Assembly (NCBI GenBank): GCA_031549085.1
Contig: JAVBQL010000002.1
Span: 55,339 to 119,338, forward strand
Direction of reading: 5' to 3'
Length of the DNA: 64,000 nt
Source of the DNA: JAVBQL01 sp031549085
Lineage (GTDB): Bacteria > Spirochaetota > GWE2-31-10 > MWDO01
Positions 9,985 through 18,426 of this stretch are shown in pieces. Every line of letters starts with the position of its first letter. The stretch's first letter is position 1. The position numbers and the translations under genes were made by a program. The notes below the pieces were generated by a model. That model was not told where the DNA came from. It saw only the letters and a list, made by a program, of their open reading frames with translations, and made no database searches.

Positions 9985-10115
9985 TTAACCCCAAAAAAAA
10001 GCTAAAACAAATTTTATTTCTTCCGATACTTAAAAAGTATGATAGGCTTTTTCAAGCTTCACGAAGGAAAAGCCGCTATCATTTGACTTTTAGAAAAGAA
10101 GAGGGGGGAGATAAG
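9985..10115 (+). pseudogene. Degenerate duplicate of the 3' end of the preceding gene
   Basis: Bases 9985-10115 align with 9705-9833 over about 130 bases. Shared words in the same order include AAAAAAGCTAAAA, AGTATGATA, CTTTTTCAAGC, CTATCATTTGACTTT and AGAAAA. Indels and an in-frame TAG (10091-10093) break the reading frame, so it is a decayed tandem copy. Its last bases have become the ribosome-binding region of the next gene. Confidence 0.7.
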
Positions 10116-12215
10116 ATGAGAACGGGGGGGATAGCACTAGTCATATTAACGCTTATTTTAGCAATGTCATGCGAGAGCAGCGGACAAGTAAAATCAGGTC
10201 AATTCAAAAGAAAAAAGGGTCCTGAAAGGGATAACAAAGTAGTATTAAAGAGAGTAGCAGATGAAAAAGCTCTTACACTTATTAATAGTGAAGAGATTAT
10301 CAGCCCTGAAACAGATGAGCAGTTCTACTCTTTCCTTCCAACAATTGATGATATCGCAGTTCCAGATCCATTTGCACTACTAACTGAAGAGGATGTTAAG
10401 AAAAAAGAGGAGCTTCTTAAATTCAGAATCTCTGGCTGGAGATATATAATTCCTCCGCCTGTAATTGGCTATGAATCTGAACATCTATACAAAAATAAGA
10501 TAGTTATCTCAAAAGAGAGCGGCGATATTGATGATGCATACTTTATGCCAAAAATTGATGATAATATATTTGCATTAAATAAAATAGAGGCTGTAAAAAC
10601 TCCGGTTTCATTAAGCTTGATAAAACATGAGAATGATTTTGAGAGACTTGCAGAGCTAATAAACAAAAAAGATGAGATAATGGCGGCTACTGGCGACCAC
10701 TCTACTGAATTAGATCCTCATACACAATTGCAGTCAGAAACAGCTATTGCTTCAAATACTCCTGTTATAAACAATGATTCTAAAAATGGCTCTCTTGATA
10801 CAGCAAACTCAACGAAAAATAGTTTAGCTTCTCAAAAAGATAATATAAAGAAGAATGATGGCCCTGTAAACAACGCAGATACTTTAGCTAAAAAAGATAA
10901 TAAGAGTAATGAAAAGGTAGTCAGCTCTGTCGATTTGGCTAATAACACTCCAAAAACCGACAGCAATAAAAAAACGATATCTTCACAGCCAAAAGAGATT
11001 ATATCAACCATGAATCAAAATGTCATTAGACCAAAAAATGAGACACCATATATCAATGACAATGCTATATCAAGCAACCTTGGAAATGGACAGAGAGAGA
11101 ATGCGAATGGAAAACCAAATGTTGTGCTTAAGGGTAATGATAATCTTCAAATGAGACTATTGGTAAATAAGAGATTGAATAATGACGAGATTGCATTCTT
11201 GAAAAGCGAAGCAGAGAGCAGCAACATACCTCTTGACAAAATAGAAAATATCAATGTTAATGAGTCAGAGTTAAAGACTGTCTATGTAAGAGAAAATGAT
11301 GAGTTTATTATATCAATAGATAAGCCGGGTGCTATAATTAACAAGCTTGATCCAAAGCTAGTGAAGATGCTTGAGAGAAGAGCAAACAAGCAAAACACAG
11401 TCTTCTCCTTCTCAACTTTGGCAGCAGGAAGTGTATCTATTGTATTTATTAGATATGATGATGATACAAATACATTGGTTAGAATCCCTTATGAGATAAA
11501 GATAAAGCCTAGAAAACTATTTAAAGAGCCAAACAGTGACTCTACATTAGTAGAAAATGGAGATGGACTTACTGTTGTTGAAAATACACCAGAGAGAGAG
11601 CTCTCTATCCAAAAAAGTTTGGGAGATGACCTATTCTCTCAAAGAAAATATGGAGAGGCAAGAGTAGAGTATAAAAAAGTTTTAGAGAAAGACAAGAGCA
11701 ATCCTGAAATTTTATATAAACTTGGTGTTATTGAGGCCTTCTATGGCAACAACAATGACAGCTACAACTACTTCACAAAGGCATTGAATGAAAAAAATAA
11801 CCCATACTATGGAGAGACTTTGGCTGAAATAGTTGATACATTGAAGCAGCAAAGAAAATATCAAGAGGGAATAGAGACCTTCTATAAATATGCAATAAGG
11901 GATGATCTTTTAACGAACGGCACAAGAGAGAAGTTGTATCTATTATTACCAGAACTATATGTTGGAATGAAAGATTTCACAATTGCATCAAGTGAATATA
12001 GAAGATTTTTAGAGAACTATCCAAACTCTGCAAATTCAGATAAGGCTCTCTTCTACTTGGCATACTGCTTGGAGAACTTTAAGGTGAATCCAGATTTTAG
12101 AGAGTCAAAGAGACTCTATGAGCAGTTGATTAAACAGTATCCAGAATCAAGATATAGAGACAAATCAAAAGAGAGAGTTCTCCATATCGATAGACACTAC
12201 CTACTGGTAAATTGA
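10116..12215 (+). CDS. TPR-containing lipoprotein
   Basis: A 699-residue protein. The N-terminus MRTGGIALVILTLILAMSC is a probable lipoprotein signal, though methionine before the serine makes the lipobox atypical. Residues ~220-360 are low-complexity, rich in Asn, Lys, Ser and Thr. A beta-rich segment follows (~360-490), and the C-terminus from ~510 carries TPR-like helices (DLFSQRKYGEARVEYKKVL, LYKLGVIEAFYGNN, ALFYLAYCLENF) resembling the tail of YbgF/BamD-type proteins. This suggests a periplasmic scaffold of unknown partner. The ATG at 10116 is chosen for the purine-rich site 10101-10110. Runs of six G in that site (10103-10108) and seven G in codons 3-5 (10124-10130) stand out. A clear terminator follows. 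Confidence 0.75.
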   Translation: MRTGGIALVILTLILAMSCESSGQVKSGQFKRKKGPERDNKVVLKRVADEKALTLINSEEIISPETDEQFYSFLPTIDDIAVPDPFALLTEEDVKKKEELLKFRISGWRYIIPPPVIGYESEHLYKNKIVISKESGDIDDAYFMPKIDDNIFALNKIEAVKTPVSLSLIKHENDFERLAELINKKDEIMAATGDHSTELDPHTQLQSETAIASNTPVINNDSKNGSLDTANSTKNSLASQKDNIKKNDGPVNNADTLAKKDNKSNEKVVSSVDLANNTPKTDSNKKTISSQPKEIISTMNQNVIRPKNETPYINDNAISSNLGNGQRENANGKPNVVLKGNDNLQMRLLVNKRLNNDEIAFLKSEAESSNIPLDKIENINVNESELKTVYVRENDEFIISIDKPGAIINKLDPKLVKMLERRANKQNTVFSFSTLAAGSVSIVFIRYDDDTNTLVRIPYEIKIKPRKLFKEPNSDSTLVENGDGLTVVENTPERELSIQKSLGDDLFSQRKYGEARVEYKKVLEKDKSNPEILYKLGVIEAFYGNNNDSYNYFTKALNEKNNPYYGETLAEIVDTLKQQRKYQEGIETFYKYAIRDDLLTNGTREKLYLLLPELYVGMKDFTIASSEYRRFLENYPNSANSDKALFYLAYCLENFKVNPDFRESKRLYEQLIKQYPESRYRDKSKERVLHIDRHYLLVN

Positions 12216-12237
12216 TAATATAATATGAAATTAGAGT

Positions 12238-12274
12238 AAAAAACTGGAGACCATTTAGGTCTCCAGTTTTTGTT
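12238..12274 (+). terminator. Rho-independent terminator after the TPR lipoprotein
   Basis: The perfect 12-bp stem AAACTGGAGACC / GGTCTCCAGTTT (12241-12252 with 12258-12269) has a five-base loop and is followed by a T-rich tract. Confidence 0.9.
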
Positions 12275-12352
12275 TAAAAATATAGCTATTTAAAAAACTA
12301 AATACATCCCTCTTAAGAGATATTAGTTCTATATAAAAAAGAGCAAAAACAA

Positions 12353-12381
12353 TTGATTTTTAGTGAAGATAGATTTATACT
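12353..12381 (+). promoter_or_regulatory. Sigma70-type promoter of a putative structured RNA
   Basis: TTGATT (12353-12358), 17 bases, then TATACT (12376-12381), with no gene reading rightward behind it. It lies just past the preceding terminator. Confidence 0.55.
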
Positions 12382-12387
12382 ATAAAT

Positions 12388-12537
12388 CTCTATTCATAAA
12401 AGGGAAGTGACATCTCTTGGATAGAGAAAAAGACTGTAAAAAACGCTAAACTAAAGCGGGGCTATTTTTTTTAAAGCTTCTGCTAGGTTTGGCATGAGCA
12501 AGCCCGTGATCGCATTGGGCTGGCTGCTCTTTTTTTA
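12388..12537 (+). ncRNA. Putative small RNA, about 150 nt, unidentified
   Basis: This stretch between the promoter at 12353 and a strong terminator hairpin (GAGCA-AGCCC at 12496-12505 pairing with GGGCT and TGCTC at 12517-12529, then seven T) contains no plausible ORF and becomes richer in G and C than the surrounding genes. It could be a stand-alone RNA, or the first part of a longer transcript reaching 12746. I looked for tmRNA, SRP and RNase P hallmarks and found none convincing. Confidence 0.4.
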
Positions 12538-12559
12538 CGGTCGAGAGTAGTCAGCATGT

Positions 12560-12746
12560 CAACGATGCTTTTGTGGGCTTGCTTGTATCGTATCTGTCCC
12601 TTCAATGTTCGTGGCAGAAATGGTAGGGCTCTAGGTTTTTATACTCTATTGCTGCAGAGTTATAAAATCCTATCCGTTTAATCTGAGTTCGTAAAGAACT
12701 CTTGGTTATTCCAAGCAGCCCCACAAAAGCATTGGCCATTTTTTTT
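12560..12746 (+). ncRNA. Putative rod-shaped structured RNA, about 185 nt (6S-like shape)
   Basis: The ends pair over a long stem: ATGCTTTTGTGGG at 12565-12577 is fully complementary to CCCACAAAAGCAT at 12720-12732, extended inward by CTTGCTTG / CCAAGCAG. Eight T follow at 12739-12746, fixing the plus strand. Inside, a second stem (GGTTTTTATACTCT with AGAGTTATAAAATCC) and the hairpin GAGTTC-GTAAA-GAACTC are visible. Size and rod shape recall 6S RNA, but no diagnostic sequence was recognised and no separate promoter is evident. Confidence 0.4.
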
Positions 12747-12814
12747 AATCGTACTCTATTTGGTAGGTTGGTAAAGTCCTCTCCACCACTATTTTTTTTA
12801 AAAAAAGGGTTCTG

Positions 12815-13984
12815 CTATCTTTTGCTCTCTATAATTTTTTTATAGACACCTTCAGTAAGCTCGGCTGTCCTTTTCCAAGAGAAATCTTTTACTCTCTTTT
12901 TACCCTTCTCTATCATAGATTTTCTTAAATCATCATCATATACTACTCTCTCAATGCTACTCAATATTGATTCACTATTATATGGATCAAAATATGAGGC
13001 GGAATCAAGGGTTATCTCAGGAAAAGAGCTCTTGTTGCTGATAACAATTGGCGCTTCACAAGAGAATGCCTCCAAAATTGGTATTCCAAACCCCTCATAT
13101 TGAGATGGAAAAACAAAGCACCTGCTATTTTTGTAGAGATATGCAAGAATATTATCATTAATCTTATCAAAAAAAATAACTTTATTATCAATACCTATAT
13201 TTCTAAGTATATCAAGCTCCAAATCCTCTACCCTCTCCCCGCCAGCACAAACAAGATAGAGATCACTATCTCGCTTCAAAAGAGGGACTATAGAGTAGAG
13301 AAAAAAGTAGAAGTTTTTATATGCCCTTCTTGAACCAACAAAAAGGATATATTTTTCTGGAGCTTTTATAGAGAGAGCATTAAGATTTAAACTATCCATA
13401 TCCATAGAGCTTCCAAGATAGGTAACAGTAATTTTATTCTCTGGGATATTATACAATCGCATCACATCTCTCTTTGTATTTTCAGAAACAGCCAATATAT
13501 GAGAGGCTCTATTGGCCAACTCTCTCTTGTCATCTATGTCACCTGTCCTATAATTTGGATACCTATCACAAAAGAGCTCATGAATCATATCATGAATGGT
13601 AAGCACAAACGGTTTCTCTTCAAGGTAGTCAAGGAAATATCTTCTATAATAGGTTGGATGAAAGAGATCAAAATTCTGTTTTTTTAATGCCGATATTGAG
13701 TATTTTCTATTTTTCTTTTCATGCGGGTTGTTACAAATTTTATTAAAAACTTTTCTTAATGTGCTGTTTTTAAAAGAGGAGCTATTATAATTTTTTTCAA
13801 TATATTTTATCTTATTCTCTTTTAATATATCTGAACCTTGCAAATAGAAATTATTTGTAAATTTCATTGCAAGTCTGCTTTCAAATTCGTCTTTGTTTCT
13901 ATTTTTCATTATTTCATAGAAGTATCTTGTTATACCGCCATACCTTTGCCATGTAAACATCTGATAGTCATATAAAATTTTCAT
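12815..13984 (-). CDS. Glycosyltransferase family 4 (GT-B fold)
   Basis: A 389-residue cytoplasmic GT-B enzyme. The N-terminal acceptor domain contains WQRYGGITRYFYEI and HPTYYR, then LTIHDMIHE. The C-terminal nucleotide-sugar domain carries VGSRRAYKNF and the family motif EGFGIPILEAFSCEAPIVISN with the conserved E-x7-E spacing. It probably adds a hexose to a surface glycan. Its start overlaps the stop of the next upstream glycosyltransferase by four bases (ATGA), so the two are translationally coupled. Last gene of the leftward run from 22067 or from the GT genes at 18382. Confidence 0.87.
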   Translation of the reverse strand: MKILYDYQMFTWQRYGGITRYFYEIMKNRNKDEFESRLAMKFTNNFYLQGSDILKENKIKYIEKNYNSSSFKNSTLRKVFNKICNNPHEKKNRKYSISALKKQNFDLFHPTYYRRYFLDYLEEKPFVLTIHDMIHELFCDRYPNYRTGDIDDKRELANRASHILAVSENTKRDVMRLYNIPENKITVTYLGSSMDMDSLNLNALSIKAPEKYILFVGSRRAYKNFYFFLYSIVPLLKRDSDLYLVCAGGERVEDLELDILRNIGIDNKVIFFDKINDNILAYLYKNSRCFVFPSQYEGFGIPILEAFSCEAPIVISNKSSFPEITLDSASYFDPYNSESILSSIERVVYDDDLRKSMIEKGKKRVKDFSWKRTAELTEGVYKKIIESKR

Positions 13985-15390
13985 TTATCACTCTCTTTAC
14001 TTTTGAATAATTTTTTAAATAATAGTTTAACAGCAACCATTATTAATTTTGGAAAATAGAGAAAATATAGTATTTTATAGGATTTTTTATTATAGATATT
14101 TTTACTCTCTATTTTTTTTGTTCCTCTAACATTATTAGCAACACGCTCCTCAAACAGCTTTTTATAGTTCAATGCCTGTGTTTTTAAAGAGAACATTTTA
14201 TCAAAATCTTTTCCAGAATTACTTTGAAGCTCCTTTCTAAGCTGTTCATCAGTCAAAAGTTTAATTATGTTCTCTCCAAGCAGAGATGGATCTCCAAGCG
14301 GTGACAATAGTCCATTAAATCCATCTTTTACAACATCAGGTATACCGCCTATATCAAATGCAACAACTGGTGTCCCGCAGGCTAAAGATTCTATCATAAT
14401 ATTTGGAAGATTATCCTCTAATGATGGAAGAATTAAAAAGTCTGAAGCACTGTAGACAGTTGATAGAAGCTCATCATTATTAATGAATCCCATAGATCTT
14501 ATTGGAATGTCCAAATTTGCGAGCTCTTCACTTGGGTTACCAAAAATAATAATCTCTATCTTTTGCTCTCTTAAATACTCATTAAATAGCGAGCTCTTTT
14601 TGCAATAATCAAGTGCCAATAACAGCTCTCTAAAACCCTTTCTATTTTCACTATGATAGAATGTCCCAAAAAGGATTGCTACTCTTTCTTTATCAAGAGC
14701 AATCTTCTCTTTTGCAGACTCTTTTGACTGTATATAAAATATATCTGTCTCAAGACTATTTGGAATAGTTTCAACACCTATATTTTCAAAAATTCTACTC
14801 GATTTTGCCAAAGATGAGAGCCATCTGCTTGGGGTAATAACAGAGACATTTGATGCATTAAATGTGTCAAGTTTTTTATAAAAGAGACTCTTAATTATAT
14901 GAAATCCATCTCTCTTTATCTGAGGACAATTATCACACTCATTTTCATATTTTTCACAAAAGGCACTATAATGGCATCCACCAGTAAGACTCCACATATC
15001 GTGAAAGGTAAATACTACAGGTTTTCCAAGTTTAATAATCTTTGATATATCATCTATCGATAAAAAACTATTTATGAAGTGGATATTTATTATATCGGCC
15101 TCTTTAACCAATGGGTGGTTGGAGATATCACTCCCCATAAGAGCAAAAGAGAAGAGAGTATTTGAGAGATCAGTCCTATTATCTTTTAGGATCACAGAAT
15201 CAAATCTCTCTTTAAAATATTCAATAAAACCATTAGTTTTTGCCATAAAAATATTAGGCTCACTCTTTGCACATTTTTTCACAAGCATAGAGACATCCTC
15301 TTTTATTTCCAAGAGCCCCCTAAATAGTCTATATTGTGCTCTAGCTGCTCCGCCAGCTCTATCTGAGACACCCAATATTAAACATTTCAT
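13981..15390 (-). CDS. Glycosyltransferase family 4-like protein
   Basis: A 469-residue GT-B glycosyltransferase. It opens MKCLILGVSDRAGGAARAQYRL, the usual nucleotide-fold start, and has FTFHDMWSLTGGCHY, characteristic of WcaC/WcaL-like enzymes. A cysteine cluster follows (CHYSAFCEKYENECDNCP), probably a small metal-binding insertion common in this subfamily. The donor domain contains LLPSLEDNLPNIMIESLACGTPVVAFDIGGIPDVV. The last ~50 residues are basic with a hydrophobic stretch, suggesting membrane association. Start and upstream stop overlap by one base (TAATG). Probable role is assembly of a surface polysaccharide. Confidence 0.87.
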   Translation of the reverse strand: MKCLILGVSDRAGGAARAQYRLFRGLLEIKEDVSMLVKKCAKSEPNIFMAKTNGFIEYFKERFDSVILKDNRTDLSNTLFSFALMGSDISNHPLVKEADIINIHFINSFLSIDDISKIIKLGKPVVFTFHDMWSLTGGCHYSAFCEKYENECDNCPQIKRDGFHIIKSLFYKKLDTFNASNVSVITPSRWLSSLAKSSRIFENIGVETIPNSLETDIFYIQSKESAKEKIALDKERVAILFGTFYHSENRKGFRELLLALDYCKKSSLFNEYLREQKIEIIIFGNPSEELANLDIPIRSMGFINNDELLSTVYSASDFLILPSLEDNLPNIMIESLACGTPVVAFDIGGIPDVVKDGFNGLLSPLGDPSLLGENIIKLLTDEQLRKELQSNSGKDFDKMFSLKTQALNYKKLFEERVANNVRGTKKIESKNIYNKKSYKILYFLYFPKLIMVAVKLLFKKLFKSKESDK

Positions 15391-16397
15391 TATTTATCTC
15401 CACCACTCTGCTTTTGCTTGAAAAAAGCTATGGAACTATTGCAAACTCTTAAAGCAAATCTATATAGAGTGCTTCTTAATTTTCTAAAGGCCCTAACAGG
15501 CAGCGATCTAAATAGGTAGATCGAATTTCTCTCAATTATTTTGTCTATATATTCTATGTTTTTTTCATCTATATGGTTATGAACCAGCGGGAATTTCATA
15601 TCTCTAATTGGATACTCTATCCGATAATCTTTTCTACTGCCTTGATAGTTGGTTGAATCTACACCAAAACCGATATTATATATCAAATTACTCTTTGGAA
15701 TTATGCATAAACCATCGTGAATAAGCAGATTATAGCTCCATTGATAGTCCCATGCGTCCATACCCTTCACATACATTCTGTCAAACATCATAAACCAATA
15801 ATCTCGCTGAATTCTATTTTTCAAGACTGGAAAGCTGTTTGGGTCCTTTTTTACACTATTCCAGTTGGTTAGATTTACATCAAAACTTTTCCAAGCTCGC
15901 CGCCACGTAGCCCACCCCCAAGTAAGCGAATAGTGGGAAAAAAAGTAGGAATATTTGCTGCCATCAAACTTATTTTTAAAAGGTGATGCGTCCCCAGAAA
16001 TCGTCATGATTCGCTCATCATCTCGATACTTCGTGAGAAGCTCTGCGCAGTAGGGAAAAAATGAGAGTGACGGAACACAGTCATCTTCTAAAATTATCCC
16101 CTCACTAACATTCTCAAAAAACCAATCTATTGCACCACTAACTGCAACCCTAGAACCAAGGTTCTTATCACGAAATAGTGTTTTAACCTCACAATCCCAA
16201 TCAATCTCATTAACAATAGAGCGAACCTCTTCACACCTCTCTTTTTCACCTGCCTTATGCTCGCGAGGGCCATCTGCACCTATATACAAATATTTAGGCC
16301 TTATCTTTTTGATAACAGAGAAGACCTCCCTTGTAGTTGAGGGGCGATTGAAAACTAAAAATAGTATAGGGGTATCAAAAGTATCTATTTGCAACAT
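15390..16397 (-). CDS. Glycosyltransferase (GT-A, GNT-I-like), tandem paralogue 1
   Basis: A 335-residue member of the family often labelled 'HlpA-like' or GNT-I-like: FDTPILFLVFNRPSTTREVF, then YLYIGADGPREHK, the metal-binding acidic motif GIILEDDCVPS (EDD) and TWGWATWRRAWKSFD. It would transfer a sugar from a nucleotide donor in the cytoplasm. It is one of three tandem copies; the first ~185 residues are nearly identical among them while the C-terminal thirds diverge. This copy has TLTWGW-region differences (HYSLTWGW) from the other two (HYPLIWGW). ATG 16397 is preferred over the TTG just before it because GGAG sits upstream at suitable distance. Confidence 0.82.
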   Translation of the reverse strand: MLQIDTFDTPILFLVFNRPSTTREVFSVIKKIRPKYLYIGADGPREHKAGEKERCEEVRSIVNEIDWDCEVKTLFRDKNLGSRVAVSGAIDWFFENVSEGIILEDDCVPSLSFFPYCAELLTKYRDDERIMTISGDASPFKNKFDGSKYSYFFSHYSLTWGWATWRRAWKSFDVNLTNWNSVKKDPNSFPVLKNRIQRDYWFMMFDRMYVKGMDAWDYQWSYNLLIHDGLCIIPKSNLIYNIGFGVDSTNYQGSRKDYRIEYPIRDMKFPLVHNHIDEKNIEYIDKIIERNSIYLFRSLPVRAFRKLRSTLYRFALRVCNSSIAFFKQKQSGGDK

Positions 16398-16431
16398 CAA
16401 AGCTCCGCAAAAATGGTCTGCAATTTAAAAA

Positions 16432-17379
16432 TTATTTTTTAGAACTGAAAATAGATAGAAAAAAATCTCTAAATATCCTAAGAATTCTCTTAAAAAAGAC
16501 CCCATAAAGTTTTACTATTATTCTATCTATTTTTAATATCTCTTTTTCATCAATATCTCTATGTTTCAAAGATAATTCAATATCAGTAATGGGAAACTCT
16601 ATTCTATAATTTTTCATAAAACCCTTATAGTGTGTTGAGTCTGAACCAAAGCCAATATTAGAGATCAAGTTGCTTTTTGGAATTATAGCCAAGCCACTAT
16701 GAATCAAAACATTATAGCTCCACTGATAGTCCCATGTATCTATCTTTTTTTTATACATTTTATCAAAAATAGAGAACCAAAAACTTCTAACAAATCTGTT
16801 CTTTAAGATTGGAAAGCTTTTCTTATCTGTTTTCACTTCACTCCAGTTCGTCAAGTTTACATCATAGCTCTTCCAAGCACGCCGCCATGTAGCCCACCCC
16901 CAAATAAGCGGATAGTGTGAAAAAAAATAGGAGTATTTGCTCTTGTCAAACTTATGTTTGAAGGGAGAGGCATCTCCAGAGATTGTCATAACTCTATTGT
17001 CATCTCGATATTTTTCAAGAAGCTCTGCGCAGTAGGGAAAAAATGAGAGTGACGGAACACAATCATCTTCTAAAATTATACCCTCACTAACATTCTCAAA
17101 AAACCAATCTATTGCACTGCTTATTGCCATTTTGCAGCCAAGGTTCTTATCACGAAATAGTGTTTTAACCTCACAATCCCAATCAATCTCATTAACAATA
17201 GAGCGAACATCTTCACACCTCTCTTTTTCACCTGCCTTATGCTCGCGAGGGCCATCTGCACCTATATACAAATATTTAGGCCTTATCTTTTTGATAGCAG
17301 AGAAGACCTCCCTTGTAGTTGAGGGGCGGTTGAAAATGAGAAATAATATTGGTGTATTAAAAAAATTATTAGATGACAA
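16432..17379 (-). CDS. Glycosyltransferase (GT-A, GNT-I-like), tandem paralogue 2
   Basis: A 315-residue paralogue of its neighbours, with the same NTPILFLIFNRPSTTREVF start, ADGPREHKAGE, ILEDDCVPSLSF and IWGWATWRRAWKSYD. The catalytic acidic motif is intact, so it is probably active. After about residue 200 it departs from the other copies (NRFVRSFWFSIFDKMYKKK), which may change acceptor recognition. The start is a TTG at 17379 with GGAG six bases upstream. Spacing to the neighbouring copies is about 30 bases on each side, as expected for a co-transcribed array. Confidence 0.82.
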   Translation of the reverse strand: MSSNNFFNTPILFLIFNRPSTTREVFSAIKKIRPKYLYIGADGPREHKAGEKERCEDVRSIVNEIDWDCEVKTLFRDKNLGCKMAISSAIDWFFENVSEGIILEDDCVPSLSFFPYCAELLEKYRDDNRVMTISGDASPFKHKFDKSKYSYFFSHYPLIWGWATWRRAWKSYDVNLTNWSEVKTDKKSFPILKNRFVRSFWFSIFDKMYKKKIDTWDYQWSYNVLIHSGLAIIPKSNLISNIGFGSDSTHYKGFMKNYRIEFPITDIELSLKHRDIDEKEILKIDRIIVKLYGVFFKRILRIFRDFFLSIFSSKK

Positions 17380-17413
17380 CTACTACTCCATACAGTTTAA
17401 ATAGTTTTTATAT

Positions 17414-18382
17414 TTAATTATCTCTATTTAGGAATTTTAATTTTGATAAAATAAAACCACGTAACTTTCTAAAAAATCTTCTTATTGGTGATCTGAAAAT
17501 AGATATAGCCCTTCTCTCAATAATTTTGTCTATATACTCTATCTTTTTTTCATCTATATGGTTGTTAACCAGTGGGAACTTCATATCTTTAATAGGAAAC
17601 TCTATTCTATACTCCTTGTTGCCTCCAGTATAGTTGGTAGAATCCTCACCAAACCCAATGTTACTTATCAAATTGCTCTTTGGAATTATAGCCAAGCCAC
17701 TATGAATCAAAAGATTATAGCTCCACTGATAGTCCCATGTATCTACTTTTTTTTGAAACATTCTATTAAACATTTTAAACCAGTAGTCTCTTTGGATCTG
17801 ATTCTTTAAGATTGGAAAACTTTTCTTATCTGTTTTCACTTCACTCCAGTTCGTCAAGTTTACATCATAGCTCTTCCAAGCACGCCGCCATGTAGCCCAC
17901 CCCCAAATAAGCGGATAGTGTGAAAAAAAATAGGAGTATTTGCTCTTGTCAAATTTATGTTTGAAGGGAGAGGCATCTCCAGAGATTGTCATAACTCTAT
18001 TGTCGTCTCGATATTTGGCAAGAAGCTCTGCGCAGTAGGGAAAAAATGAGAGTGACGGAACACAATCATCTTCTAAAATTACCCCCTCACTAACATTCTC
18101 AAAAAACCAATCTATTGCACCGCTTATTGCCATTTTGCAGCCAAGGTTCTTATCACGAAATAGTGTTTTAACCTCACAATCCCAATCAATCTCATTAACA
18201 ATAGAGCGAACATCTTCACATTTCTCTCTTTCACCTGCCCTATGTTCGCGAGGGCCATCTGCACCTATATACAAATATTTAGGCCTTATCTTTTTGATAG
18301 CAGAGAAGACCTTCCTTGTAGTTGAGGGGCGATTGAAAACTAGAAATAGTATAGGGGTATTAAAAGTTACTGCCAAAGACAT
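17414..18382 (-). CDS. Glycosyltransferase (GT-A, GNT-I-like), tandem paralogue 3
   Basis: A 322-residue paralogue, first transcribed of the three. It has FNTPILFLVFNRPSTTRKVF, GADGPREHRAGE, VILEDDCVPS and IWGWATWRRAWKSYD. In the N-terminal two thirds it is closest to copy 2 (shared DKKSFPILKN, LGCKMAIS). At the C-terminus it instead matches copy 1 (KEYRIEFPIKDMKFPLVNNHIDEKKIEYIDKIIERR), so the array is a mosaic. ATG 18382 has GGAG five bases upstream. Probable role is surface glycan decoration. Confidence 0.82.
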   Translation of the reverse strand: MSLAVTFNTPILFLVFNRPSTTRKVFSAIKKIRPKYLYIGADGPREHRAGEREKCEDVRSIVNEIDWDCEVKTLFRDKNLGCKMAISGAIDWFFENVSEGVILEDDCVPSLSFFPYCAELLAKYRDDNRVMTISGDASPFKHKFDKSKYSYFFSHYPLIWGWATWRRAWKSYDVNLTNWSEVKTDKKSFPILKNQIQRDYWFKMFNRMFQKKVDTWDYQWSYNLLIHSGLAIIPKSNLISNIGFGEDSTNYTGGNKEYRIEFPIKDMKFPLVNNHIDEKKIEYIDKIIERRAISIFRSPIRRFFRKLRGFILSKLKFLNRDN

Positions 18383-18426
18383 CTAAACTCCAAAACAATC
18401 AGTGAATGTATAAGATTCTAAAACTC

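Noticed and set aside
12353..12746. Identification as tmRNA, SRP RNA or RNase P RNA
   Set aside because: I searched for the tRNA-like ends and tag frame of tmRNA, the SRP tetraloop core, and the RNase P P4 core on both strands; only isolated fragments (GGTAAAGTCC) matched, which is not enough.
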